NCBI RefSeq assembly: GCF_023091745.1 | Contig: NC_068915.1 | Span: 47,984,001-48,048,000 of the forward strand | DNA from: Budorcas taxicolor | Lineage: Eukaryota > Chordata > Mammalia > Artiodactyla > Bovidae | Length of the DNA stretch: 64,000 bases | Reading direction: 5' to 3' | In this document: positions 45,572 through 56,776 of the stretch, piece after piece | Numbering within the stretch: position 1 is the first letter of the stretch | How the letters are laid out: each line of letters begins with the position of its first letter | Program-made: the position numbers and the translations under genes | Notes under the pieces: model-generated | Databases searched by the model: none | What the model was told of the DNA's origin: nothing | The model's input: only the letters and a program-made list of their open reading frames with translations

Positions 45572-45715
45572 TCCTTTTCTTTCATCTTTCTGTAACCATC
45601 CACTTGCTTGTAATTAATTTCTCTGTAAATAAACCTTCTTCAAATTACCTTAATTTGAGTATGCCATCTGTTTCTTGTTTGGACCCTGAGTGACACAAAT
45701 TATTATGTAAGCTTC
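45572..45715 (+). repeat. Possible LTR end
   Basis: AATAAA near 45628, then 'gagtatgccatctgtttctt' and 'ggaccctgagtgacacaaat', resembling the 3' end of an old mammalian LTR. Family unresolved. Confidence 0.35.
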
Positions 45716-45717
45716 CA

Positions 45718-45790
45718 GAAAACCAATACAGTATTGTAAAGTAAAATAAAGTAAAAATAAAAATTAAAAAAAAAATAAAAAAATAAAAGC
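45718..45790 (+). mobile_element. Very short L1 3' tail
   Basis: Only the last 25-30 bases of the L1 3' UTR plus an A-rich tail. Its 'aaccaatacagtattgtaaa' and tail pattern are identical over about 50 bases with the L1 at 39735-39799. This is extreme 5' truncation. Confidence 0.85.
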
Positions 45791-46086
45791 TTTTATTTTT
45801 TCCTGCACAATTAATTGCATTTTCTATACAAGACTGATTTTTTAAAATTAATAACATATCAAAGTTTTTCCCCATATTTCCATTTTTCATAACTTCTGAA
45901 TCTATTGAATGAGAATTTGTCACCACAAGATTGAAAATTATTCCCTTTCCAGAAAAGAAAGTCATTCTTTTCTTTCAACCCCGTGTGCCAATGATTTTCT
46001 TTAAAGTAAATCCTTTCATAGGTACCTAGTAAAAATAGCACATTTACCACCCTAGTAAAGAGTATGTATCACTTGAAAGTAAAAAA
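45791..46086. other. Unannotated
   Basis: Nothing recognised. Confidence 0.5.
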
Positions 46087-46098
46087 TATCAAAGCACA

Positions 46099-46400
46099 GA
46101 CTCCTCTGGTGGCACAGTGGAGAAGAATCCGCCTGCCAATATAGGGGACATGGGTTCAATCCCTGTTCTGGAAACAGCTCACATGCTGTGGAGCAACTAA
46201 GCCTGTGTGGCACGACTGCTGAGCCTGTGTGCTGAGACTACTGAAGCCTGCGCTCGCTAGAGCCCATGCTCCATGACGAGAGAAGCCACTGTAATGAGAA
46301 GTCTGGGCGCCACAAGGAAGAGCAGCCCCTGCTTGCTGCAACTAGAGAAAGCCCATGCAAAGCAGCAAAGACCCAGTGCAGTCAAAAATAAATACATAAA
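46099..46400 (+). mobile_element. CHR-type SINE, near full length
   Basis: tRNA-Glu-like head ('gtggcacagtggagaagaat', B-box-like 'gggttcaatccc'), then the repeated 'agactactgaagcctg' and 'gagaagccactgtaatgaga' CHR body, ending 'caaaaataaatacataaa'. Flanks 'tatcaaagca' (46087-46096) and 'tgtcaaagagca' (46401-46412) form a worn target duplication. Confidence 0.92.
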
Positions 46401-46457
46401 TGTCAAAGAGCAGGTGGCCCTTATTATCACTAGCATGAGGGTTAGAAAGTTCAGAAA

Positions 46458-46662
46458 GTTAATTCTCTCAGTCGTGTCCAACTCTTTGCAACCCCATGGA
46501 CTGTAGTCCACCAGGCTCCTCCGTCCATGGGATTCTCCAGGCAAGAATACTGGAGTGGATTGCCATTTCCTTCTCCAGGGGATCTTCCCGACCCAGGGAT
46601 TGAACCCAGGTCTCCTGCACTGGAGACAGACACTTTAACCTCTTAGTCACCAGGGAAGAGCC
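46458..46662 (-). mobile_element. Bov-tA SINE
   Basis: Antisense body from 'ctcagtcgtgtccaactctt' and head ending 'cttagtcaccagggaagag'. It follows the CHR SINE by about 50 bases. Confidence 0.93.
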
Positions 46663-47410
46663 GAATGAGGAATGAGGGTTGAGCCATATCAAATCAGCAC
46701 ATTATACAGCTTAAACTTTTACGGTGTGATATGTCATATCACACTGACATATCATACTCAGTTTTTATATTGGAGTCTATAAAACCATTGCTGAAAACAC
46801 TGATTATAGGCCTTTTTTCTACACGCTTGTGTATCCTTTGAACAGACTTTGAACATTTTCAGGGGGTGGAGAGGGAAGAGACCATCTTTTGACTCAGAAT
46901 GAACTGGCAAGCTGTGTGTGTCTCCTTTGTACATCTTTCAGGCATCTGCAATGATCATCTTTCTTGTGTAGCTACTCTTCACTTACATTAACTCAGCTTC
47001 ACAGGAACTTTGAATAAACACACCCACATGTTTTCAGTCTCTTGACATCTTCTTAATTCCCATTGATGTATTTATTATCAGAATGTTTTAATAAAATGAT
47101 TGGAATGCCTTTCCAATTATATAAATATTCTGGAGAAGTGTTAAATAGCATTAAGAAATGAAATGAAGTATAATGAAATCTAAAAGGAATAACATAGCTC
47201 TGAGAAAAATTAGGCTTTCACAGAAAATAAAACCATATGGCCAAATGAGAACCACTTTGCCTTATTTATATCATCTTATTATTAAATGTTCCATATGCTA
47301 TTGTCTAGAATACTGGAACCACATTATGTTTAAACAGATTCGATCTATTCATTTATTGAAAATGACAAAGTAGGACAATTGTTTATTCCCCAAAAAAGCA
47401 TACCATTTTC
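46663..47410. other. Unannotated AT-rich stretch
   Basis: Nothing recognised. Confidence 0.5.
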
Positions 47411-47509
47411 TCCATGGCACTCTTTTTCTCTGTGGATTACATCAGATTTTGGCTAGAAAGTGAGTGAGTTTTCTTTGCTCTAGGGGAGTCTGTGCTCTTT
47501 TCGTTGGCA
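47411..47509 (-). repeat. Inverted-repeat arm B
   Basis: Reverse complement of 45470-45571: 'ctttgctctaggggagtctg' and 'ttctctgtggattac' are shared. The similarity ends sharply on both sides. Confidence 0.88.
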
Positions 47510-47896
47510 ATTATCCTTTTCTTAGAGGTTACTTCAGCATGAAAATTCAAGAGTCTTGTGGAACCTATCTCTATGCTCATATAATTCCTTTTACCATTTT
47601 AAATCTACATTAGTCTTTTTATGCCAAAGAAGAATGAGCATTTTCTGTGAATCTCAGTCTGAAAGTATGTTATTGCAAAAAACACTTTAATAGAGAAACA
47701 CATTAAAAGTCTTTCAAACTGCATATTATAGCTTTCTTTAAATAATATAGATGGTTTCCCAAAGAGTCAAGATGTTAGTACCACCTAGCCCTTTTGCCCT
47801 TGTTTGCTTTAAGATAGATGACTATGTAACAAATGTCAGCCAGTCCAACACCCTATGCCTCTGATCTTGTTCACTGGGTTATGGAGTGGCGCATTG
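47510..47896. other. Unannotated stretch
   Basis: Nothing recognised. Confidence 0.5.
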
Positions 47897-48104
47897 GCAC
47901 TCAGTCACTCAGTCATGTCTAAGTCTTTACATTCCCATGGACTGTAGCCCACAAGCCTCCTGTGTCCAAGGTATTTTCCAGACAAGAATACTAGATTGGG
48001 TTGCCATTTCCGACTCCAGAGGGTCTTCCTAACCCAGGAAGAGAATCCAAGGCTCTTGCATCTCCTGCATTGGCAGACAGATTCTTTACCATTAGCATCA
48101 CCTG
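47897..48104 (-). mobile_element. Bov-tA-type SINE
   Basis: Antisense body and long-head variant (with 'ctcttgcatctcctgcattg'), ending 'ttaccattagcatcacctg'. Diverged. Confidence 0.9.
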
Positions 48105-48338
48105 AATCTGCTTAAATGTATGTGGGGGAAGAGAAGAAAGCTGATACACAGAGAAAGAAGACAGAGAGAGCCTAAGGCATTTTGGTCTTCTAAACTTGAT
48201 GTGGGATAATAAATTATTTTTCACTTAAGCCAGGCAGAAATGTATTTCTGTTATTTACAAATGAAAAGAAATAGTATTGAGTACTGTATTTTTAATTTAT
48301 TAAGTTTGAAGTAAATTATTGCAAATAGTGACATGTGG

Positions 48339-48849
48339 TTGCTGTTTTTCAGTCACTCAGTTGTGTCCAACTATTTGTGACATGATGCGCTGCAGCACTC
48401 CAGGCTCCTCTGTTCTCCACTATCTCAGGTGTTTGCTCATGATGTGAATTGAGTCAGGGATGCTATATAACCGTCTCATCCCACCCCCCTCTCCTCTTGC
48501 CTTCAATCTTTCCCAGCATCAGGGTCTTTTTCAGTGAGTTGGCTTTCCCATCAGTGGTCAAAGATTTGGAGTTTCAGCATCAGTCCTCCCAGTGATTATT
48601 GAGTGGATTTCCTTTAGGATTGACTAATTTGATCTCCTTGCAGCCCAAGAAACTCTCAAGAGTCTTCTCCAGCACCACAATTCAAAAGCCTCAATACTTC
48701 AGTGCTCAGTCTTCTTTATGGTCCAAGTCTCTCATCCATACATGACTACTGGAAAAACCATAGCTTTGACTATACAGACCTTTGCTGGCAAAGTGATGTT
48801 TCTGCTTTTTAATACTCTGTCTAGATTTGTCATAGCTTTGTTTCCAAAA
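48339..48849 (-). mobile_element. Old BovB 3' fragment
   Basis: The antisense terminus begins at 'cagtcactcagttgtgtcca'. About 510 bp follow with more substitutions and indels than the other BovB copies here, ending near 'gtcatagctttgtttccaaa'. Probably the oldest BovB fragment in the window. Confidence 0.92.
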
Positions 48850-49337
48850 GTAGTATAAAGCAACACAAATGTATTATGTTAACAGTTCTAATGGTCAGAA
48901 ATCTGACAAAGTTCTCACTTAGCTGAAATCAAGGTCCAACAAGGCTATGTCCTCTTTTGGATGCTCTAAGGAAGAATGTATTCCCTTGTCTTTTCCAATT
49001 ACTGGAGGACATATTCATTCCTTCCTTTGTGCCCTCTTTCCTCTGTCTTCAAAACTCAGCAACATTCCATCTTTCTGTGACTTCCTTCTATGGTCACATC
49101 TCCCACTGACTTTTCTTCTGCCTCCCTCTTTCACTTTTAAATATCTTGTGATTACAATGGGCCAAAATAATCCAAACTAATCTCTCTATTTTAGGGTCAA
49201 ATGATGAGTACACCTAATACCAATCACAGTGTTAATTCACCACTTGCTAAGTAAACTAACATATTCATATATTCTGGAGATTAGGATACAGACAGCCTTG
49301 TCTGACAAGGCACACCTCCAAATTTAAGATCATGTAT
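48850..49337. other. Unannotated stretch
   Basis: Pyrimidine-rich around 49000-49140. No recognised family, and a 77-codon frame at 48947-49180 has no signature. Confidence 0.45.
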
Positions 49338-49558
49338 GGGACTTCCCAAGTGGCCTTAGTGGTGAAGAACCTGCCCGCCAATGCAGGAGACATAAGAGAT
49401 GCAAGTTCGATCCCTGGGTCTAGAAGATCCCCTTGAAGAGGGCACAGCAACCCACTCCAGTATTCTTGCCTGGAAACCCTTGGGCAGAGGAGCTTGGCAG
49501 GCTGCAGTCCATAGGGTTGCAAAATCGGACATAACTGAAGAACCTTAGCACACACACG
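49338..49558 (+). mobile_element. Bov-tA-type SINE, long-head variant
   Basis: Head includes 'caggagacataagagatgca' before the B-box-like 'agttcgatccc'. The body ends 'ctgaagaaccttagcacaca'. Confidence 0.92.
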
Positions 49559-49887
49559 TGCAAGAAAGGAAAATGTCACCAGAATTCTTGCTCAGAGGAA
49601 AGGAAGACAATGACTGGAATAAGGGATAAAACAATGATTCTTTCATCTGCTTGATATATACAGTACTAAAGAGAACGGGGGGAAAAAAAAAAAAACACCC
49701 ATTCATTACCAGACTTATTATCTAAAATTATCTAAATTATTAGGTGAGATTTTCTAGGTCTAGTGATTTCTTTATTTTCTTAAGTTGTCCCAAATCGATA
49801 CTGAAAAAAAGAACACTTCTTGCAGAAGTAAAAATCAATTTAAAGGGTATTTAGCAATGTCTAAATAAAGTTGAAAAAGCCACATAC

Positions 49888-50504
49888 TTTGTCTATTAGT
49901 TAGGGCTGCTATAATGAAGCACTGCAAACGGGGTGACTTAAATAGAAATTTACTGCTCATTGTTCTCTGTTCCATGCCTCTTACTTAGCTTCTAGTGGTT
50001 TGCTGACAATTTGGGGTATTCCTGGTGGCTCAGGTGGTAAAGAATCTGCATGCAAATTTGGAGAGCCAGATTCAGTCCCTGGGTTGGAAAGTTCTCCTGG
50101 GGAAGGGAATGGTAGCCCTCTCCAGTATTCTTGCCTGGAGAATTCCGTGGACATAGGAGCCTGATGGGCTACAGTCCATGGGATCCCAAAAAGTCAGATA
50201 CAACTGAGCGACTAACAAGTAGTAAGTTCGCTTATAGAGGCCTCAACCCTATCTCTGCTTTCATCTTTGCATGCAGTCAATACTTGTATGCATGTGTCTG
50301 TATTTATATCTAGATTTCCCTTTTTCATAAGAACTTCAGTTATTTTGGATTAGAGTGTACAGTAATGTCCTTCTCTTAATTTTATTTCCCTCTGAAGATC
50401 CAGTATCCAAATAAGATCACATTCAAAAGTACACTTGGATTTGGGAAGTAAATATAGAATATTAGAGGGACACTACTAAACCCATTAATACTCTATAATA
50501 GAAA
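49888..50504 (-). repeat. MLT1-type LTR (ERVL-MaLR), split by Bov-tA
   Basis: In antisense, MLT1 landmarks appear in order: 'ttagttagggctgctataat' and 'gtgacttaaatagaaattta', then (after the SINE) 'ctatctctgctttcatcttt', 'ttttggattagagtgtacag' and 'ccaaataagatcacattcaa'. An old non-autonomous retroviral relic with no coding part. Confidence 0.75.
50012..50217 (+). mobile_element. Bov-tA SINE nested in MLT1
   Basis: Complete but diverged head ('ctggtggctcaggtggtaaa') and body ending 'caactgagcgactaacaagt'. The MLT1 match resumes right after it. Confidence 0.92.
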
Positions 50505-50649
50505 TTTTATCTTAGGAATATTCTAGAAAATGCTTTGCATAATTTTAACAGAATATAGGTTTAATGAAATTCATTACTACATTGCTTTCAATAGCGAACT
50601 ATTGAGGGGAAATTATTCACCAATATGGTAATAGATATTTCAGTTCAGT

Positions 50650-53516
50650 CACTCAGTCATGTCCGACTCTTTGTGACCTCATGGACTGCAGCACACCAGG
50701 CTTCCCTGTGCATCACCAACCCCCAGAGCTTGCTCAAACTCATATCCATCAAATCAGTGATGCCATTCAACCATCTCATCCTCTGTAATCCCCTTCTTCT
50801 CCTGCCTTCAGTCTTTCCCAGCATCAGGGTCTTTTCAAATGAGTCAGTTTTTCACATCAGGTGGTCAAAGTATTGGAGCTTCTGCTTCAGCATCAGTCCT
50901 TCCAATGAATACTCAGGATTGATTTCCTTTAGGACTGACTGGATAGATCTCCTTGAAGTCCAAGGGACTCTCAAGAGTCTTCTCCAACACCACAGTTGAA
51001 AAGCATCAATTCTTCAACATTCAGTTTGCTTTATAGTCCAAATCTCACAGCCATACATGACCACCAGAAAAACCATAGGTTTGACTAGACGGACCTTTGT
51101 CAGTAAAGTAATGTCTCAACTTTTTAATATGCTATCTAGGGTGGTCATAGATTTTCTTCCAAGGAACAGGTTGTTTTTTTTTGTTTTTTTTTTTTTTTTA
51201 AATTTCATGGCTGCAATCACCATCTGCAGTGATTTTGGAGTCCAAGAAAATAAAGTCTGTCACTGTTTCCTTCATTCCTCCATCTATTTGCCATGGAGTG
51301 ATGGGACCAGACGCCATGATCTTCAATTTTTAAATGTTGAGTTTTAAGCCAACTTTTTCATTCTCCTCTTTCACTTTCATCAAAAGGCTTTTTAGTTCTC
51401 CTTCACTTTCTGCCATAAGGGTGGTGTCATATGTGTTTCTGAGATTATTGATATTTCACCAGGCAATTTTCATTCTAGCTTGTGCTTCATCTAGTCCAGC
51501 ATTTTGCATGATGTATTCTGGTTATAAGTTAAATAAGCAGGGTAATAATAGACAGTCTTGAAGTACTCCTTTCCCAATTTGGAAGCAGTCTGTTTTTCCA
51601 TATCCAGTTCTAACTGTTGCTTCTTGACCTGCATATAGATTTCTCAGGAGGCAGGTAAGGAGGTCTGGTATTCCCATCTCTTAAAGAGTTTTTCCACAGT
51701 TTGTTGTGATTGACACAGTCAATGGCTTTAGTATAGTCAATACAGCAGAAGTAGATGTTTTTCTGGAACTCTCCTGCTTTTTTGATGATCCAACGGGTAT
51801 TGGCAATTTGATCTCTGGATTCTCTGCCTTTTCTAAAACCAGCTTGAAAATCTGGAAGTTCATGGTTCATGTATTGTTGAAGCCTAGCTTGGAGAATTTT
51901 GATCATTACTTTACTGTCGTGTGAAATGAGAGCAGTCCTGCAGTAGTTTGAACATTCTTTGTCATTGCCCTTCTTTGGGATTGGAATGAAAACTGACTTT
52001 TTCCAGTCCTGTGGCCACTGCTGAGTTTTCCAGACTTGCTGGCATATTGAGTTCAACACTTTAATAGCATCATCATTTAAGATTTGAAATAGCTCAACTG
52101 GAATTCCATTACCTCCGCTAGCTTTGTTCATAGTGATACTTCCTAAGGCCCACTTGACTTCACATTCTTGGATGTCTGGCTCTAGGTGAGTGATCATACC
52201 ATCGTGGTTATCTAGGTCATGAAGATCTTTTTTGTACAGTTCTTTTGTGTATTCTTGCCACCTCGTCTTAATATCTTCTGCTTCTGTTAGGTCCATACCA
52301 TTTCTGTCCTTTATTTTGCCCATCATTGCATGAAATGTTACCTTGGTGTCTCTAATACTCTTGAAGAGATCTCTAGTCATTTCCATTCCATTGTTTCCCT
52401 CTATTTCTTTGCACTGATCTCTGAGGAAGGCTTTCTTATCTCTCCTTGCTATTCTTTGGGACTCTTCATTCAAATGGGTATATCCTTCCTTTTCTCTTTT
52501 GCCTTCAGCTTCTCTTTACTCAACTATTTGTAAGGCCTCCTCAGACAACCATTTCGCCTTTGTGCATTTCTTTTTCTTGGGGATGGCATTGATCACTGCT
52601 TCCTGTTCAATGTCATGAACTTCCATCCATAGTTCTTCAGGCACTCTGTCTATCAGATTTAATCCCCTGAATCTGTGTGTCATTTCTACTGTTAAATCAT
52701 AAGGGATTTGATTTAGGTCATACCTGAATGTTCTAGTGGTTTTTCCTACTTTCTTCATTTTATGTCTGAATTTGGCAATAAGGGGATCATGATCTGAGGA
52801 ACAGTCAGCTTGCAGTTTTGATTTGCTGACTGTATAGATCTTCTCCATCTTCAGCTGCAAAGAATATAATCAATCGGATTTCAATATTGACCATCTGATG
52901 ATGTCCATGTGTAAGTCTTCTCTTGTATTGTTGGAAGAAGGCATTTGCTATGCCCGTTGAGTTCTCTTGGCACAACGCTGTTAGCCTTTGCCCTGCTTAA
53001 TTTTCTAGTCCAAGGTCAAATTTGCCTGTTGCTTCAGGTATTTCTTGACTTCCTACTTTTGCATTCCAGTCCCCTCTAATGAAAAGGATATCTTTTTTTT
53101 CATGTTAGTTCTAGAAGGTCTTGTAGTTCTTCATAGAACCATTCAATTTCAGCTTTGTCAGCATTACTTGTTGGGGCATAGTCTTGTTTTACTGTGGTAT
53201 TGAATGGGTCCTTGAAACGAACAGAGATCATTCTGTCATTTTTGAGATTGTACCCAAGTACTGCATTTTGGACTCTTTTGTTGACTATTAGGGCTACTCC
53301 ATTTCTTCTAAGGGATTCTTGCCCACAGTAGTAGATATAATGTTCATCTGAATTAAATTCACCCATTCCAGTCCATTTTAGTTTACTGATTCCTAAAATG
53401 TTGATGTTCACTCTTACTATCTCCTGTTTGACCACTTCCAATTTACCTTGATTCACGGACCTAACACTCCAGGTTCCTATGCAATATTGCTGTTTTGTAG
53501 ACTTTACTTCTATCAC
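50650..53516 (-). pseudogene. BovB endonuclease/reverse transcriptase relic
   Basis: The N-terminal endonuclease is readable at 53516-53100: GTWSVRSVNQGKLEVVKQE, then LGISKLKWTGMGEFNSDEHY, then NDRMISVRFKDPFNTTVK. Frame breaks follow. The region from the end of the endonuclease to the reverse transcriptase start lies at 52860-52516. The longest stretch is at 52473-51610 (287 codons) with VFIPIPKKGNDKECSNYCR, AGFRKGRESRDQ and motif A IDYTKAIDCV. The palm motif that reads YADD in the family is changed to NTYD at 51426-51437, so the catalytic aspartate pair is broken. A T-run expansion at about 51168-51200 adds a frame shift. The enzyme acts on its own RNA at nicked DNA, and by inference also on Bov-tA and Bov-A2 RNA. 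This copy cannot. Confidence 0.9.
51168..51200. repeat. Internal T-run expansion in BovB
   Basis: About 30 T residues with two G interruptions, where other BovB copies have 'gcgtcttttaatttcatg'. Confidence 0.85.
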
Positions 53517-53689
53517 CAGTCACATCCACAACTGGGTATTGTTTTCTCTTTGGCTCCGCCTTTCATTCTTTCTGGAGTTATTTCTCCACTCTTCTCTAGC
53601 AGCATATTGGACACCTACCGACCTGGAGAGTTCATCTTTCAACGTTACATCTTTTTGCCTTTTGATACTGTTCATGGGGTTCTCAAGGC

Positions 53690-54002
53690 TATTTGCACCA
53701 TACACACTGCATTCAATATTATCAAGTTTATGTTTGAAGGCAAATTGCCAAAACATTTGAGTGGAAAAAATTGCCAATGTTGAGTGGAAAAAGAAAAGTT
53801 ACAGTAACAGAGCTTAGATATAATTTTGCAAGTGTACAAAGAAATGACATGTGTAAAGTCTTTTTATTTTTTGAAAAATTGATTAGAAAAACCAATTTTA
53901 TGAAAATAAGCTCAGTCTGGATGGAGGGGAAGTGGGCTGATGAGAGAAACAAAGACCTCTCATTTACCTATAATATTCTATTATTTTTTAAATATCTGAA
54001 CT
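53690..54002. other. Unannotated AT-rich stretch
   Basis: Nothing recognised. The 150-codon frame at 53771-54223 runs from here into antisense L1 and is rejected as a gene. Confidence 0.5.
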
Positions 54003-54540
54003 TTAAAAAAAATTTTCATTGGAGTATAGTTGATTTACAACACTCATATACAGTGTTGTATGAGTTTCAGGTGTACAGCAAAATAAATCAGTTATACATA
54101 TACATGTGTCTACCCTTTTTTAGATTCTTTTCCCATATAGGCAATTACAGATATTGGGTAGAGTTCCCTGTGCTACTCAATAGGTCATTATTAGTTATCT
54201 ATTCCCAGGTGACTCAGTGGTAAAGAATTTATCTGTCAATGGAGGATGTGGATTTAGTCTCTGACTCAGAAATATGCCCTAGAGGAGGAAATCACATCCC
54301 ATTCCAGTATTCTTGCTGAGATAATTGCATGGACAAAGGAGTCTGGCATGCTACAGTCCATAGTGTTGGAAAGAGTTGGACATCACTGAACAACTGAGCA
54401 TGCAGAGACAGTGTTTATATGTCAATTCTAATTTTTCTGATTTATCTCTTCTCTCCTATTTCCCCATAACCATAGGTTATATATTTATAACTTTACTTTT
54501 TTGTATTAATAAATAAGTTCATTTGTATAAAAGGTCTGAA
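54003..54540 (-). mobile_element. L1 3' UTR fragment, split by a SINE
   Basis: Antisense L1 end: 'cattggagtatagttgattt', then 'gtttcaggtgtacagcaaaa', then 'gagttccctgtgctactcaa'. After the SINE come 'agtgtttatatgtcaattct' and 'gttcatttgtat'. The left end fits the poly(A) side of an L1. Confidence 0.8.
54203..54405 (+). mobile_element. Diverged Bov-tA SINE nested in L1
   Basis: Starts 'cccaggtgactcagtggtaa'. The head includes the altered 'aatggaggatgtggatttag', and the body ends 'cactgaacaactgagcatg'. One of the most diverged SINEs in the window. Confidence 0.88.
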
Positions 54541-55599
54541 CTATTAAAAATATATGTTAGTAATTCTAATATCATCATCTGGTATCTAAATTGTTATATT
54601 ATTTAGTTACATTTCTGACTTTTTTTTTTAACTTAAGAAAATTTTATAGGAGAAGGAAAAATTATATTGATAACTTCAAACTAATGTTTCTCAACATCGG
54701 ACCCATGGATAAACCATAATAAATGAGCAGGATCTTAATATCATCATTTCTATCTTAAAGCAACCAGATTTTTATGAAAACACTGGGTAGACATATTTGC
54801 ATTTTATTTTGCATGAATATACATATAGATTTGCTTGATTTGCAAACTATTTTAAAACAGTTTAACATCAAGTATATAAGGTAAACTAAAATGCTATTAC
54901 TTTAAAAACTGAATTAAAAGTTCAATTTTCAAATCCCAAATTAAAACAAAATTTTAGAAGTGTAATAGTGTTTTGAAGGATAACATGATAGTATTTCTCT
55001 TCTGCATAGCACAGCTGGAAGCAAGAGAAAGAATGAATAGATTATTTGGGGGAAAATCATGAGAAAGTATGGTGTAATGGCTAAACACAAGAAGTTAGAA
55101 CTCCTATCTAACTGAATGTTAAACCCATCAGTTTTCTTATGTATAAAAAAGGGCTAATAAAGAAGGATACATCTTAAAGCTAAGAAAGTCCTATTGAAAC
55201 AGTTTATGTTTAAGAACTTGGCATAAAGTACTCTTTAAAAAAAATAGATGTTGACATGTTCATTTGTTATTCCAGGAAGCCAATGCCTCATTTCTGGACT
55301 GCGGCATGGAACTGATGAATACCTTGAATACTCAAGTAAAAAAGAAATCTGGATGTAGGCAAAGATTTTATTCAAATAGACTTTTACAACAGGGAGAACA
55401 CTCTGAGGGTAAGGTCTACCTTTGTCTCAAATGCTAGGCAAAAAGGACTCTTGTACAGAGAGGAGTAAATTAGGCTTGAAAGAAATGGGTCTTGGGAGAG
55501 TGGGATGAACAGATGACAGGATCTGATTGTTGACCCAATAATGTTTTTCCCTGAGGGCAGTCAGTTCTTAGGAAACCCCCTTTAAGGAGGAACTTTCTT
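54541..55599. other. Unannotated stretch
   Basis: AT-rich to about 55270. 55270-55740 is more balanced and could be part of an old LTR or other repeat, but I cannot assign it. Confidence 0.4.
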
Positions 55600-55682
55600 A
55601 ATTGCAGTACTTTCTTAAATTCAAGGGTGAGCCAAGGTCACCAATTGCAGTACTTTCATAAATTCAAGGGTGAGCCAAGGTC
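55600..55682. repeat. 43-bp tandem duplication
   Basis: A 40-base block starting 'aattgcagtactttc' is present at 55600-55639 and again at 55643-55682, separated by 'acc'. The two differ at one base (T versus A). Confidence 0.97.
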
Positions 55683-56638
55683 TAAGGACCTGTGGGGAGA
55701 AAAGAAGACTGACTAAAATTTGGCCAAGTTAAGTTAGAGGATATTTTGTCTAGATTGGTCAGGTAAGATACAAGCAAAGGAGTTAAATAATTTTAAAAAC
55801 TTATAGTAGAAACTGATTGATCCAATAGTGAGTATAATAGATTATAATTTGGAAAACAGTTTTCCTAAAAAGTAGTTTTATGTATACCCTTGTGAAAAAG
55901 TAAACAAATTTAATTAACACAGATTTGCTCATTAGCAAATAGTGCTGGATTTATATTCCATTAAAGATGCTAAAGTGCAAAAATAAAAATGAAGGTAATT
56001 TTTTTAAATTAAATGTTGGTTGCAAATTATTGGCTCAACATTTATTGTAGTGATTTTAATCAAGATTTGATAAAGATGCATTGGGTTATTCCATGCCATT
56101 TCATGCCATTTAAAATCTTACTCTCTATGTCAGACCTTTGTGTCTAACTTCCAGCTTTATCATTGGCATGTTTCATATTGTACATTATATAACATCCCTT
56201 TCGCATTACATTTTTATAGATAACAGAAAGGAGAGAGAAAGCTGCCTTTGGAAAATGTAAGCCATTGTTTAAACATGAGGAAATTTACTTCAGAAAATAG
56301 GAAATATTAAAATAGTTATAGAGGCATAATTAAGGTAAATGGAGCTAAATGAATTTGTTTAGGGATGTTCTCTCTTTCTTTTTCTTGCTTGAACTCAAAA
56401 TATTTAACTCAGTGACTGTATTTTGTTTTGCTTTTAAGTTTTACTTTCACAATTAAAAACAGTTTTATATATGAATGGAAATAACCCATTATGTATTAGC
56501 CAGATAGGCTACTAAGTTTTATAAAATATATAAAAAAACCCAATGCAAATATAATTCCTCAATATAAACAAAACAGGATATAATAGTTCATTCTCCTATT
56601 ACAAAAAAGCCCCAAGAAGTTATAAAAACTAAAACATC
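55683..56638. other. Unannotated AT-rich stretch
   Basis: Nothing recognised. Confidence 0.5.
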
Positions 56639-56776
56639 GGGGGAAGACAGAGAATGAGATGGTTGGATGGCAACAACTCAGTGAGTTTGAGCAAACTCCA
56701 GAAGATGATAAAGGACAGGAAAGCCTGTCATGCTGCAGTCCATGGGTCACAAAGTGTTAGATACAACTTAGAGACT
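56639..56776 (+). mobile_element. Very short BovB 3' end
   Basis: About 135 bases: 'gacagagaatgagatggttg' through 'tgctgcagtccatgggtcac' to a worn terminus 'gagactaaacaa'. Confidence 0.88.

Larger units (their letters stand above)
50640..53689 (-). mobile_element. Near-complete BovB LINE
   Basis: About 3.05 kb, from the antisense terminus 'cagttcagtcactcagtcat' at 50640 to 5' untranslated sequence ending 'gttcatggggttctcaagg' near 53689. BovB elements are about 3.2 kb, so this copy is nearly full length. BovB is an RTE-clade retrotransposon known for horizontal transfer among vertebrates. It encodes one endonuclease/reverse transcriptase protein and its 3' end gave rise to Bov-A SINEs. The copy is dead, as the next entry describes. 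Confidence 0.95.

Noticed and set aside
45190..45715. A named LTR family at 45.2-45.7 kb
   Set aside because: The end looks LTR-like, but I could not match it securely to any family from memory, so only a low-confidence entry was given.
53771..54223. 150-codon plus-strand frame
   Set aside because: It runs from AT-rich spacer into antisense L1 3' UTR and then a SINE. It has no signature and a composition typical of non-coding DNA.
56559..56750. 63-codon minus-strand frame
   Set aside because: Antisense to a short BovB 3' end with flanking AT-rich sequence.
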